From: Actinomycetes bacterium
Lineage (GTDB): Bacteria > Actinomycetota > Acidimicrobiia > Acidimicrobiales > Palsa-688
Reading direction: 5' to 3'
Assembly: GCA_021787365.1 (NCBI GenBank)
Contig: JAJYMB010000152.1
Coordinates: forward strand, 1 to 55,340
Length of the DNA stretch: 55,340 nt
In this document: piece by piece, positions 31,636-40,536 of the stretch
How the letters are laid out: every line of letters starts with the position of its first letter
Numbering within the stretch: position 1 is the first letter of the stretch
Position numbers and translations under genes: made by a program
Notes under the pieces: model-generated
Database searches by the model: none
The model's input: only the letters and a program-made list of their open reading frames with translations
What the model was told of the DNA's origin: nothing

Positions 31636-33006
31636 ATGGCGAGGCGGATCGCTGTCATCGGGAGCGGGTACGTCGGCACGGTCGTGGCGGCGTGCCTCGC
31701 GCACATAGGCCACCGGGTCGTCGGTGTCGAGTCCGACGAGGGCAAGCTGGCGCAGTTGTCGGAGGGCAGGGCACCTTTCCACGAGCAGGGCCTCGACGAG
31801 CTCCTCTCTGCTGGCGTGCAGGCCGGGCGGCTCTCGTTCACCTCGGAGGTCGGCCCGGCCGTTTCGGAGTCGGACCTCACGTTCATTTGCGTGGGCACTC
31901 CCCAGGGGCCCGACGGGAAGGCGGACATGAGCGCCATGGAGGAGGTGGCGCGCGTAGTGGCGCCGCACCTCCGGCGCCCTCACATCTTCGTAAACAAAAG
32001 CACTGTGCCGATCGGCTCCGGGCGCTGGCTGAGCTCGGTGATCGCGGACGCGGCCGGAGACCACAAAGTGGCTTCCCTGGTGCGGGTGGTGTCCAACCCC
32101 GAGTTCTTGCGAGAGGGTACCGCCGTTACGGACTACCTCCACCCGGACCGGGTCGTGGTCGGCGCGGACGATGCCCTCGCTTTGGAGGAGGTCATCGAGG
32201 TTTACCAACCAATCCTCGACCAAAGCTTTTCCGGCGCGGGCTCGAGGGGCATCGTCCCCCTAGTGAAGACCGACTTGATGACGGCCGAGATGGTGAAGTA
32301 CGCGGCCAACGCCTTCCTGGCCACGAAGATCAGTTTTGCCAACGAGATGGCTCGTTTTTGTGAGCTGGTGGGCGCAGACATCCAGACGGTCACCGCCGGC
32401 ATAGGCCTCGACCGTCGCATCGGGCCACGTTTTTTGAGCGCGGGCCTCGGCTGGGGCGGCTCATGTTTCACCAAGGACATCTCGGCCATGATCGCGACGG
32501 CAGGGGAGTACGGCTACCAAGCCCGGCTTCTCGAGGCGGTGATGGGGATCAATTCCGACCAACGCCACCTGGTGGTGGAAAAACTGCTCCGCCACCTGAA
32601 AAACTTGCGCGGCGCGCGCATAGCCCTGCTCGGGCTCTCCTACAAGCCCGGCACCGACGACCTGCGGGACTCGCCCGGCCTGGACATAGCGCAACGCTTG
32701 ATAGAGCGCGGGGCCTTCGTGGCAGCCTATGACCCGGTCGTGAGGGAGGTGCCCAACGCGACCGGGGTGCGGGTGGTGAGGGACGCTTACGCTGCCGCGT
32801 CCGGGGCGGACGCTTTGGTCCTGGCGACCGAGTGGCCCCAGTTCGTCGACCTCGACTGGCGGCGGGTGCGAGCGGCCATGGACGGCGAGCTGTTGCTGGA
32901 CGGGCGCAACTGCTTGGACCCGGTGAGAGCGGCGGAGGCCGGGTTTGTGTACGAGGGCATCGGCCGGCGGATGGCGGCACGGCCAGCACGGGACGAAGCG
33001 GCCTAG
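31636..33006 (+). CDS. ugd: UDP-glucose 6-dehydrogenase
   Basis: Oxidises UDP-glucose to UDP-glucuronate with two NAD+, supplying an acidic sugar donor. Of 456 residues, the N-terminal Rossmann fold has GSGYVG (9-14); the middle domain has SNPEFLREGTA and VKYAANAFLATKISFANE; the catalytic cysteine is C277 in GLGWGGSCFTKD; and the C-domain carries LGLSYKPGTDDLRDSP. These point to the UDP-glucose/GDP-mannose dehydrogenase family, with the UDP-glucose branch favoured by overall resemblance to TuaD/Ugd. It closes the glycan locus and suggests the polymer contains uronic acid or a sugar derived from it. Confidence 0.88.
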   Translation: MARRIAVIGSGYVGTVVAACLAHIGHRVVGVESDEGKLAQLSEGRAPFHEQGLDELLSAGVQAGRLSFTSEVGPAVSESDLTFICVGTPQGPDGKADMSAMEEVARVVAPHLRRPHIFVNKSTVPIGSGRWLSSVIADAAGDHKVASLVRVVSNPEFLREGTAVTDYLHPDRVVVGADDALALEEVIEVYQPILDQSFSGAGSRGIVPLVKTDLMTAEMVKYAANAFLATKISFANEMARFCELVGADIQTVTAGIGLDRRIGPRFLSAGLGWGGSCFTKDISAMIATAGEYGYQARLLEAVMGINSDQRHLVVEKLLRHLKNLRGARIALLGLSYKPGTDDLRDSPGLDIAQRLIERGAFVAAYDPVVREVPNATGVRVVRDAYAAASGADALVLATEWPQFVDLDWRRVRAAMDGELLLDGRNCLDPVRAAEAGFVYEGIGRRMAARPARDEAA

Positions 33007-33150
33007 CTCCCTGGGGCCGAGCCCTCGGGCAGCACTTCGCCAGCGTTCGCCGGGACCGGGCCGGGCTAGTGCCCGCCAAGCGGCCCGCGTCGGCACCGCT
33101 CGCTAAGCTCCACTGGCTACGGCTCTTTACCAGGAAGGAACGCTGACCAC

Positions 33151-34485
33151 ATGACCGCCGCCAACGGCCCGGTAAGGCTGATCGGGCGTTGGGCCAGCCT
33201 GAGCGAAAAGGAGCGCCAGGCCGTGCTCGAACGGGGCCTCGACCAGATATTCGACCCTGGCCTGCGCGCCCAGATAACGGACCTCATCGAAGACGTGCGC
33301 GAAAACGGCGATGCCGCGCTGGTGCGCGCCCTCGAGCGCTTCGATGGTTGCCATGTCCGCCCGGCGGACCTCCGGGTGAGCGAGGCCGAGATGGCCAAAG
33401 CGCATGGGGTCGTGCCCGAAGGCCTGGTCGCGGCGCTCCGAGACGGTATCGACCACGTGCGCCGGTTCAACGAACAGCTCATGGCGAGGGGTGACTGGGA
33501 GTTCGAGAGCGAGCCCGGGCTAGTGGTGGGGGAAAAGGTCACCCCGATCGAGAGCGCGGGCCTGTTCGTCCCGAGCGGCAAGGGGTCGTTCCCCTCCGTG
33601 CTCGTCCAGGTGGGCACGCCGGCGGTGGTAGCCGGCGTGCCCAAGATCGCGGTTGTGGTCCCACCCTTGCCAGGGAGCGCTGGCGAGGTCGACCCCGCCG
33701 TCTTGGTCGTGGCCTCCGAGCTCGGCATCCGCGACGTGTTCCGCTCCAACGGGCCGGCGGGTGTCGCCGCCCTTGCGTTCGGCACCGAGACGGTCCCCAA
33801 GGTCCGTAAGGTGGTGGGGCCCGGTAGCCCAGCCGTAACGTGCGCGCAGGTCGAGGTCCAGCGCTACGGGACGGCGACAACGATGCTGCTCGGTCCGAGC
33901 GAGAGCCTCGTCATCGCAGACGAGAGCGCCGATGCCCGGCTTTTGGCCGCCGACCTCCTAAACGAGGCCGAGCACGGGCCGGACTCTCAGTCCCTGCTCG
34001 TGACGCCGAGCGAAGGCCTGCTCGGCACGGTGCAAGGTGAGGTGGCGAGCCAGCTTGCCCGCCTGCCTGAGCCGCGCCGTAGTTATGCGGCCGCCGCCCT
34101 CGGCAAAAACGGCGGGGCGATCTTGGTGGAGACCTTGTCCGAAGCAGCTGAGGTCGCCAACAGCTACGCCCCGGAACATCTTCAGATCGCCGTGCGCGAC
34201 CCCGACGACCTGCTTGCCCGGCTGGTAAATGCTGGCGAGATATTGGTGGGCCAGTGGACGCCGTTCGCGGCTGCCAACTTCCTCATAGGTTGCCCGGCCT
34301 CTTTGCCAACCAGCGGTTTTGCCAAGGTGAACGGGGGGATAACGGCTGAGGCGTTCCGCAAGCGGACCGCGGTGGCGCGAGCCAACCAGACAGCCCTCGC
34401 CCGTATGCGTGAACCGGTGACCACACTCGCTCGCCACGAGGGCTTCCCGGCCCACGAGGCCGCGGTCGAGATCAGGTTCGCCTGA
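33151..34485 (+). CDS. Histidinol dehydrogenase family protein with altered active site
   Basis: A 444-residue NAD-dependent dehydrogenase of the HisD family; overall fold signals (GLFVPSGKGSFPSVLVQVG, AEHGPDSQ, YAPEHLQI, ending AHEAAVEIRF) are clear. Compared from memory with E. coli HisD, the base pair E342-H343 and zinc ligands H275 and H435 are kept, but the glutamine ligand is E272, the aspartate ligand is N376, and the substrate histidine of the usual NHVLPT motif is A383 (CPASLPT). It is therefore probably a paralogue oxidising another amino alcohol or hydroxy acid, not a histidine-biosynthesis enzyme; no other his gene is nearby. It starts 160 bp upstream of a LIV-type importer. Ribosome site AGGAAGGA precedes the ATG. 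Confidence 0.8.
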   Translation: MTAANGPVRLIGRWASLSEKERQAVLERGLDQIFDPGLRAQITDLIEDVRENGDAALVRALERFDGCHVRPADLRVSEAEMAKAHGVVPEGLVAALRDGIDHVRRFNEQLMARGDWEFESEPGLVVGEKVTPIESAGLFVPSGKGSFPSVLVQVGTPAVVAGVPKIAVVVPPLPGSAGEVDPAVLVVASELGIRDVFRSNGPAGVAALAFGTETVPKVRKVVGPGSPAVTCAQVEVQRYGTATTMLLGPSESLVIADESADARLLAADLLNEAEHGPDSQSLLVTPSEGLLGTVQGEVASQLARLPEPRRSYAAAALGKNGGAILVETLSEAAEVANSYAPEHLQIAVRDPDDLLARLVNAGEILVGQWTPFAAANFLIGCPASLPTSGFAKVNGGITAEAFRKRTAVARANQTALARMREPVTTLARHEGFPAHEAAVEIRFA

Positions 34486-34644
34486 GCTCCGCCGAGAGGC
34501 CTTTCAACACTTGTCGAAAGATGGAACCACTTTCCTAGACAGCACTCCAACTGAGGCGACAGCGTAGCTGCACCTTGCCGTGCCAAGATGGCGAGGTCGC
34601 CGCCGGCGTACCTCGCGGGCGGCGGGAGAGGAAGAGGAGGAACC

Positions 34645-35823
34645 TTGAAGTCCAGGTACGCAAGAAGGGGCGTAGTGATGGTGAGCGTGCTCTTGGGGAG
34701 CCTGAGCGCGCCGCTCACCTTTGCGCCTGCTGCTTCCGCGAGCAGCAGGGACGCTTCGAGCGCGTCGACATACCTCGTCGGCGCATCGGAGCCCATGACC
34801 GGTGCCGAGGCGCAAGCGGGCACGGAAATTTACCACGGTCTCGTGCTCGCGGTCAACAAGGTAAACGCCGCGGGCGGCGTGCTCGGCCACAAGATCAAGC
34901 TGGTCGAGCAAGACGACGCCTGCGACCCCCAGACATCTGTCAACGCCGCCAACAAGCTCGTTTCGCTCGGTGTGCAGGCGATGGTGGGCGGGTACTGCTC
35001 GAGCGCCGCCCAGCCGGCCGAGCCGATCTACGCCCGTGCGGGGATACCCAATATCCAGGTGGCAGCCAATTCGAGCACGCTGACCTCTTCTGGCTACCAC
35101 AACGTGTTCCTGATCGACCCGAGCGGCTCGCTCCAAGCCAAGGAGGCGGCCGCGTTTTTCTCCAAGGTGCTCCACGTGAAGCGCCTGCTCATCGCGGACG
35201 ACCAAACCACGTACGCGGTCAACGTGGCCCAACTGACCAAAAAGGACCTTGCCGGCACCAGCACCAAGGTCTTCCCCATCGAGGCCATTCCCAACACCGA
35301 GCAGGACTTCTCAGCGGTCATAAATACCGTGCGGAGCGAGAAAGCCCAGGCCGTTTACTGGACCGGCTATTTTGCCCAAGCCGCCGAGTTTGTCCGGCAG
35401 TTGCGCAGCGCCGGGCTCATGATCCCCTTTGCCACCGCTGACGGCTCCGTCGACCCCACGTACATAAAGGACGCGGGCAAAGCGGCCAATGGGACGTACG
35501 CGACGATCGCCGTGCTGTCGTCGTTCCTCACGGGAGCGGCCGCCAAGGCTTTCGACGCCGCCTACGCAAAGAAGTTCCATGCCCAGCCTGGCCCGTACTC
35601 GGCGTACGCATACGACGGCATCTTCGCCCTCGTCAATGCCGCCAAGGCAGCCCACAGCCTGGCCCCCGCCAAGGTGATCGCGGCCTTGCACAAGCTCTCC
35701 TTCCAGGGTTTGACCGGCCCGGTCCACTTCGCGCCCGATGGTTCACGCTTGGGAGCGCACTTCGTCGTACTCCAGGTGAGGGGCGCCCAGTACGAACTGG
35801 CCCCTCGACAGCCGGCAGCATGA
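34645..35823 (+). CDS. Branched-chain amino acid-type ABC transporter substrate-binding protein
   Basis: Periplasmic-type binding protein of the LivJ/LivK family (peripla_BP_6), exported and tethered outside the membrane. A TTG at 34645 with GAGGAGG four bases upstream gives a good signal peptide (basic MKSRYARRG, hydrophobic VVMVSVLLGSLSAPLTF, AASASS cleavage region); the ATG at 34678 would remove the basic part. The mature protein has YLVGASEPMTGAEAQAGTEIYHGLVLAV, AMVGGYCSSAAQPAEPIYARAGIPNIQ and a C-lobe with YSAYAYDGIFALVNAAKAA. No lipobox cysteine is seen. First gene of the transporter set; ligand probably an amino acid or derivative. Confidence 0.88.
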   Translation: MKSRYARRGVVMVSVLLGSLSAPLTFAPAASASSRDASSASTYLVGASEPMTGAEAQAGTEIYHGLVLAVNKVNAAGGVLGHKIKLVEQDDACDPQTSVNAANKLVSLGVQAMVGGYCSSAAQPAEPIYARAGIPNIQVAANSSTLTSSGYHNVFLIDPSGSLQAKEAAAFFSKVLHVKRLLIADDQTTYAVNVAQLTKKDLAGTSTKVFPIEAIPNTEQDFSAVINTVRSEKAQAVYWTGYFAQAAEFVRQLRSAGLMIPFATADGSVDPTYIKDAGKAANGTYATIAVLSSFLTGAAAKAFDAAYAKKFHAQPGPYSAYAYDGIFALVNAAKAAHSLAPAKVIAALHKLSFQGLTGPVHFAPDGSRLGAHFVVLQVRGAQYELAPRQPAA

Positions 35824-35864
35824 TGTCCCTCTGGCCTGGTCCCGCGTAGGACGGCTGCTTTTCG

Positions 35865-36776
35865 ATGACATGGGGCGTCCTCGTCCCCGACATCGTTGCT
35901 GGCCTCTTCTTGGGGGCTTTTTTTGCCTTGGTCGCCGTGGGCTACAGCATGGTCTACGGAATATTGCGGCTGATCAACTTTGCCCACGGCGACTTCTACA
36001 TGGTGGCAGCCTTCGTCTGCTACAGCGTCCTGGCCACCGTCACTGTGAGTTCGCGAGTCAATTGGGGCAACCTAGCGTGGGCCGGGGTCATCACGATGCT
36101 CGCCGGGGGGGTCGTCGCCGTCGTGGTGGAGCGCGTGGTCTACCGGCCCATGAGGAGGGCGGCGGTCCTCTCCCTCATGATCGCCGCTCTCGGCGTCTCT
36201 GAGACGCTCGAAAACGGTGTCCTCAATACCCCCGGTTGGGGCTCCAACTTCCTGCCCTTCCCGGTCACCCCGCCCAACAGTGGCTTTGACGTGCTGAGCG
36301 TTCGCTACACCTGGACCCAACTCGGGATCGTCGTCATTGCAGCTGCCCTCATCCTGGCCGTCCACTTGTTGGTCAACCACACCATGCTCGGTACGGCCAT
36401 GCGAGCGGTGGCTCAGGACCGCGTGGCCGCTACCTTGCTCGGCATCAACGTGGACCGGGTGATCTCGCTCGTGTTCTTCCTCGGTGGGGCATTGGCGGGC
36501 GCGGCCGCGGTAATGGCAGGCCTTTATTTCGGGCAGATCAACTACCTGATGGGCTTCTCGATCGGTCTCCAGGCGTTCACGGCCGCCGTGCTCGGGGGTA
36601 TCGGCAACGTGGCCGGGGCCGCCGTTGGTGGCCTGCTACTCGGCATCTTGGAGTCGGTGGGGACCGGGTTGTTCGGGGCACAGTGGGCCCTCATGTTTGC
36701 CTTCGGGGCTCTCGTGCTGACCTTGTGGCTCCGGCCCACCGGCTTGCTGGGCGAGCGAGTTGGCCAGCGGGTCTGA
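35865..36776 (+). CDS. LivH-type ABC permease
   Basis: Inner-membrane permease of the branched-chain amino acid family, 303 residues with about eight hydrophobic segments. The signature stretch GYSMVYGILRLINFAHGDFYM at the N-terminus and AVAQDRVAATLLGINVDRVIS in the cytoplasmic loop that contacts the ATPases are diagnostic. Start ATG 35865 lies 41 bp after the binding-protein gene; the 3' end overlaps the second permease by 17 bp. Confidence 0.92.
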   Translation: MTWGVLVPDIVAGLFLGAFFALVAVGYSMVYGILRLINFAHGDFYMVAAFVCYSVLATVTVSSRVNWGNLAWAGVITMLAGGVVAVVVERVVYRPMRRAAVLSLMIAALGVSETLENGVLNTPGWGSNFLPFPVTPPNSGFDVLSVRYTWTQLGIVVIAAALILAVHLLVNHTMLGTAMRAVAQDRVAATLLGINVDRVISLVFFLGGALAGAAAVMAGLYFGQINYLMGFSIGLQAFTAAVLGGIGNVAGAAVGGLLLGILESVGTGLFGAQWALMFAFGALVLTLWLRPTGLLGERVGQRV

Positions 36777-37830
36777 GTTCGCAGGTCCCGTCTCGCAACG
36801 CTCGGGGCCCGCCGTCGCCTTGGCCGTCATCGCGCTCGGTGCGCTGGTCCCCGTTTTCGCCGGCAGCACCTACGTGGTGAGCGTGGCCATGCAAGTCGAG
36901 ATACTGATGTGCCTGGCGCTCGGGCTCAACTTCGTGGTCGGGTACGCAGGGATGCTCGACCTTGGCTTCGCGGCCTTCTTCGCCATTGGGGCGTACACGA
37001 CCGGGCTGCTGTCGGTCGACCTTCACTGGCCCGTGCTCACCACGCTGCCAGTGGCCCTGTTGGCTGCCCTGGCGGGGGCGGTCTTCATCGGCGCCCCGAC
37101 GTTGCGCCTACGGAGCGACTACCTGGCCGTAGTCACGCTTGGGTTTGGGGAGATAATCCAAAACCTCGTCAACAACCTGAGCCAGACCGGCGGGCCCGAG
37201 GGAATATACGGCATCCCAGCTCTGTCTATCGGCCGCTTCTCGGTTACGAGCACCGCGGGCTACTACTACGTGTTCCTGGTCCTCGTGGTGTTGTTCGCGG
37301 CTATTAGCTTGCGGGTACGCCGGTCTCGCCTCGGGCGGGCGTGGCTCGCCATCCGCGAGGACGAGGACACCGCCCAGGCGATGGGCATCAAGGTCCGCCG
37401 TTACAAGCTCTACGCCTACATGGCGGGCAGTGTCTTTGGCTCGTTGACGGGGTCTTTCTACGCTCCTGCTTTTATAGCCATCGCGCCGCCCAGTTTCGGC
37501 TTCAGCGAGTCGCTCCTCGTGGTCATGGCCGTGTCGATCGGCGGGATGGGGAGCGTGTGGGGTGCGCTGCTCGGAGCGGGCGTAGTGATCGCCTTCCCGG
37601 AGATCTTCCGCCAGTTTGCCCAGGCCAGGCTGCTCGTTTTCGGCATCGTCCTGGTCGTGATCATGGTGCTCCGGCCCCAGGGGGTTTGGCCGGAGGGGGG
37701 CTTGGGGCTGGCGCGGAGGGCGCGTCCCGTTTGGGCCTGGGCGCGGGGCATGTGGGTACGGACCCGCCCTGAGAAGACGCCCGAAGCTCGCCTGGGTGGC
37801 CCGGTCGGTGCACCCGAGGAGAGCAAGTGA
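36760..37830 (+). CDS. LivM-type ABC permease
   Basis: Second permease of the same importer, 356 residues. It shows LGLNFVVGYAGMLDLGFAAFFAIGAY, TLRLRSDYLAVVTLGFGEI and the loop AIREDEDTAQAMGIKVRRYKLYAY that docks to the ATP-binding subunits, all typical of LivM. The TTG start overlaps livH by 17 bp; its ribosome site is poor, so coupling from the upstream gene is likely. About 50 charged C-terminal residues extend past the last helix. Confidence 0.92.
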   Translation: MASGSEFAGPVSQRSGPAVALAVIALGALVPVFAGSTYVVSVAMQVEILMCLALGLNFVVGYAGMLDLGFAAFFAIGAYTTGLLSVDLHWPVLTTLPVALLAALAGAVFIGAPTLRLRSDYLAVVTLGFGEIIQNLVNNLSQTGGPEGIYGIPALSIGRFSVTSTAGYYYVFLVLVVLFAAISLRVRRSRLGRAWLAIREDEDTAQAMGIKVRRYKLYAYMAGSVFGSLTGSFYAPAFIAIAPPSFGFSESLLVVMAVSIGGMGSVWGALLGAGVVIAFPEIFRQFAQARLLVFGIVLVVIMVLRPQGVWPEGGLGLARRARPVWAWARGMWVRTRPEKTPEARLGGPVGAPEESK

Positions 37831-38615
37831 TGCCGGCGCTCTCGGTAGTAGACTTGACCCTCTCGTTCGGCGGGCTCAACGCCCTGGGCGAAGTCAACCT
37901 GGAAGTGCCGGACCGGTCTCTGTTCGCTGTCATCGGGCCCAACGGTGCCGGCAAGACGTCGTTTTTCAACTGCGTGACGGGCTATTACCGGCCCACCCGG
38001 GGGTCGGTCCGCCTCGACGGGCGGGAGATAAGCGGTCTGCCAGTCGACGAGGTGGCTCGGCTCGGGGTACGCCGGACGTTCCAAAACGTGAGGGTCTTCC
38101 CGAAACTCTCGGCCCTGGAAAATGTCCTTGCCGGCGCGCACCTACGTACCAGCGCCAACTTGGCCACGAGCGTGCTCGGCACCCCGAGGGCGCGCCGCCA
38201 TGAGCGCGAGCTCGCGGCCGAGGCGCAGCGGTGGCTCGAGTACGTGGGGCTCGCCGGCAAGGCCCGGGTCCTTGCCGGCGACCTGCCTTACGGCATGCGC
38301 AAGCGCCTCGAGGTGGCGAGGGCGCTCATTGCCAAGCCGTCGGTGCTGCTGCTCGACGAGCCGGCTGCCGGCGTGAGCTCGGTGGAGCGCGACGAGCTGG
38401 CCGATGTCGTGGGCAAGACCTGGCGGGAAGGGGTCACGGTCGTGATGATCGAGCACGACGTGGAGCTCGTGATGCGGCTCGCCAGCACAGTAGCCGTGCT
38501 CGACCACGGCCGGCTCCTCGCCGTGGGCGCCCCCGAGACGGTCCGCAACGACCCCCGAGTCATAGAGGCGTACCTCGGGCGCCGCCGGAGCCAGGGCCCG
38601 TGGAGCCAGGCGTGA
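37830..38615 (+). CDS. LivG-type ABC ATP-binding protein
   Basis: ATPase subunit of the importer, 261 residues. Walker A IGPNGAGKTSFFNCVTG, the FQNVRVFPKLSALENV segment typical of LivG, signature LPYGMRKRLEVARAL and Walker B SVLLLDEPAAGVSS are present, with the switch histidine in MIEHDVELVM. The signature is LPYGM rather than the common LSYGQ, a mild departure. ATG 37830 with AGGAGAG six bases upstream overlaps the livM stop (TGATG); an extra GTG three bases earlier is possible. Confidence 0.92.
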   Translation: MPALSVVDLTLSFGGLNALGEVNLEVPDRSLFAVIGPNGAGKTSFFNCVTGYYRPTRGSVRLDGREISGLPVDEVARLGVRRTFQNVRVFPKLSALENVLAGAHLRTSANLATSVLGTPRARRHERELAAEAQRWLEYVGLAGKARVLAGDLPYGMRKRLEVARALIAKPSVLLLDEPAAGVSSVERDELADVVGKTWREGVTVVMIEHDVELVMRLASTVAVLDHGRLLAVGAPETVRNDPRVIEAYLGRRRSQGPWSQA

Positions 38616-39421
38616 GCGTCCTCGAGGCGAGCGGGCTCACCGTCTACTACGGCCCGGTGAGGGGGGTCTCCGATGTCAGCTTTTCGGTCGGCGAGGGCGA
38701 GATCGTGGCTCTGCTTGGTGCCAACGGGGCCGGTAAGTCCACCGTGTTGAAGGCGGTTTCAGGGATAGTGAAGCCGAGGTCGGGCGCGCTGGCGTTCAAC
38801 GGAAGGGACCTCGCCGGTGTGCCGGCCCCGGCGCGGGTGAGGTTGGGGTTGGTGCAGGTACCGGAAGGAAGGCGGATCTTCCCGTCGTTGACAGTGCGCG
38901 AGAACCTGGAGCTGGCCGCCTTCGGCTCCGCGGGGCAGGGCGCGCGTGCCTGGCGCGCCGGCCGCCAGCGCGAGGCGAGGCGGGCGAGGCTCGAGGCCGT
39001 GCTCCGCAGCTTCCCGTTGCTGGACAACCACCTCGCCAAGCTGGCGGGGATGCTCTCGGGCGGCGAGCAACAGGTGTTGGCGATTGCCCGGGCGATGATG
39101 GCGGAGCCCGTGCTGCTCATGGTGGACGAGCCCTCGCTCGGCTTGGCGCCCCAGATGGTCGAGTCCGTCTACGACCTGCTGGCCCAGATCGCGCTGGGCG
39201 GCACCTCGGTCCTGCTGGTGGAGCAAAACGTGGGGCTCGCGTTCGAGGTCAGCCAGCGGGCGTACGTCCTCCAGCACGGCAGCGTCGTTTTGTCCGGACC
39301 GAGCACCGAGCTCGCCGGCGACCCGCGCGTCGTCAGCGCGTACCTCGGTGAAGCCAAGCCGGGCTCGTCCGCTGAGCCTGGCCTCTTGGACGAGCCCGCG
39401 GCCGGGCCGCGCACTACATGA
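38612..39421 (+). CDS. LivF-type ABC ATP-binding protein
   Basis: Second ATPase of the importer, 269 residues. Walker A LLGANGAGKSTVLKAVSG, LVQVPEGRRIFPSLTVRENLEL (the LivF hallmark), signature LSGGEQQVLAIARAMM, Walker B VLLMVDEPSLGLAP, and VEQNVGLAF are intact. The GTG overlaps the livG stop (GTGA). A 20-residue tail beyond the usual end is low-complexity. It completes a five-gene LIV-type importer. Confidence 0.92.
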   Translation: MSVLEASGLTVYYGPVRGVSDVSFSVGEGEIVALLGANGAGKSTVLKAVSGIVKPRSGALAFNGRDLAGVPAPARVRLGLVQVPEGRRIFPSLTVRENLELAAFGSAGQGARAWRAGRQREARRARLEAVLRSFPLLDNHLAKLAGMLSGGEQQVLAIARAMMAEPVLLMVDEPSLGLAPQMVESVYDLLAQIALGGTSVLLVEQNVGLAFEVSQRAYVLQHGSVVLSGPSTELAGDPRVVSAYLGEAKPGSSAEPGLLDEPAAGPRTT

Positions 39422-40536
39422 CACCGCGGGTCGAGCGCGTCGAGGTTTACGGCTACACGCTGTCGTACGCGCACGGGACCTATGTGATGTCGCTCGGCCG
39501 TTCGGTGACGACTTTGGAGAGCACGGTGGTCGTGTTGCGCACGGGCAGCGGTGCGGCCGGCTACGGCGAAGTGTGCCCCCTCGGCACCACGTACCTACCG
39601 TCGCACCCGGCTGGTGCGCGAAGCGCCCTGTCGCAACTTGCGAGCTCGCTCCTCGGCCAGGACCCCACCAACCTGGGCCAGCTGCATGCCGCCATGGACG
39701 CGGAGCTAGCCGGTCACGGCTACGCGAAAAGTGCCGTCGATATCGCGGCCCTGGACGTGTTCGGCAAGCTCAGAGGCATATCCGTGGCCGAACTACTCGG
39801 TGGCCGGCGCCAGCCCGAAGTACCTCTTTATGTGGCCGTCCCGCTCGGCCCGCCGGCGGAAATGGTCGATTTCGTGCTGGCCCAGCGCGCAAACGGCATC
39901 CACCGGTTCCAGCTCAAAGTGGGCTCGGACCCCGAGGCGGACGCAGCTCGCGTGCGTGCGGTTCTCGAGGCGACCGGGCCTGGCGACACCGTGGTCGCGG
40001 ACGCCAACGGGGCGTGGCGCCTGGCCGAAGCAGTCCATGCGGTAGGGCTGCTCGAGGGCCTGCCCCGGCTCCGTATCGAGCAGCCGTGCCGGAGCTACGA
40101 GGAGTGCGTCCAGGTGCGCCGGCGTACCTCGCTGCCCATGGTGCTGGACGAGGTGGTCCTTGACCCTCAGTCGCTCGTGCGCATCGCTACGGACGGTGTT
40201 GCCGAGGGCGTCAACTTGAAGATCAGCCGGGTCGGCGGGCTTTCCAGGGCGCGGCTATTGAGGGACATGTGCGTAGAACTGGGAATTGCGCTGACGGTCG
40301 AGGACACCTGGGGTGGCGACCTTACGACGGCAGCGGTCGCCCACCTGGCCGGGTCCACCGCGCCCGGAGCGCTTTATGCCGCGTCGTTCATGAACGACTG
40401 GACCCTCGAGCACGTGGCCGGCTACCAACCACGTGCTGCCGAGGGCCGAGGGCCCGTGCCCGAAGCACCGGGCCTGGGGGTCGAGGTCGACGAGGACCGG
40501 TTGGGCGAGCCCCTGTTTGCGTTGGACGCGGGCTAG
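39418..40536 (+). CDS. Enolase-superfamily dehydratase, cis-3-hydroxy-L-proline dehydratase-like
   Basis: Muconate-lactonizing subgroup member of the enolase superfamily, 372 residues. Metal ligands D195 (VVADANGAW), E221 (RIEQPC) and D244 (MVLDE) and the base lysine K268 (NLKISRVGG) are in place. The usual KxK on strand 2 reads Q165-L-K167 (HRFQLKVGS), and IEQPCRSYEEC resembles cis-3-hydroxy-L-proline dehydratases. The ATG overlaps the livF stop (ATGA), tying the enzyme to the importer: a compound is brought in and dehydrated or epimerised. Alternatives are other proline or amino-acid derivatives; substrate is inference. The last four bases overlap a convergent gene. Confidence 0.82.
   Translation: MTPRVERVEVYGYTLSYAHGTYVMSLGRSVTTLESTVVVLRTGSGAAGYGEVCPLGTTYLPSHPAGARSALSQLASSLLGQDPTNLGQLHAAMDAELAGHGYAKSAVDIAALDVFGKLRGISVAELLGGRRQPEVPLYVAVPLGPPAEMVDFVLAQRANGIHRFQLKVGSDPEADAARVRAVLEATGPGDTVVADANGAWRLAEAVHAVGLLEGLPRLRIEQPCRSYEECVQVRRRTSLPMVLDEVVLDPQSLVRIATDGVAEGVNLKISRVGGLSRARLLRDMCVELGIALTVEDTWGGDLTTAAVAHLAGSTAPGALYAASFMNDWTLEHVAGYQPRAAEGRGPVPEAPGLGVEVDEDRLGEPLFALDAG

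Noticed and set aside
33007..33150. Short dyads (CCGAG-cc-CTCGG and GCCC/GGGC) after ugd as a terminator
   Set aside because: Stems are only 4-5 bp, with no T-run; chance pairing is expected in DNA this GC-rich.
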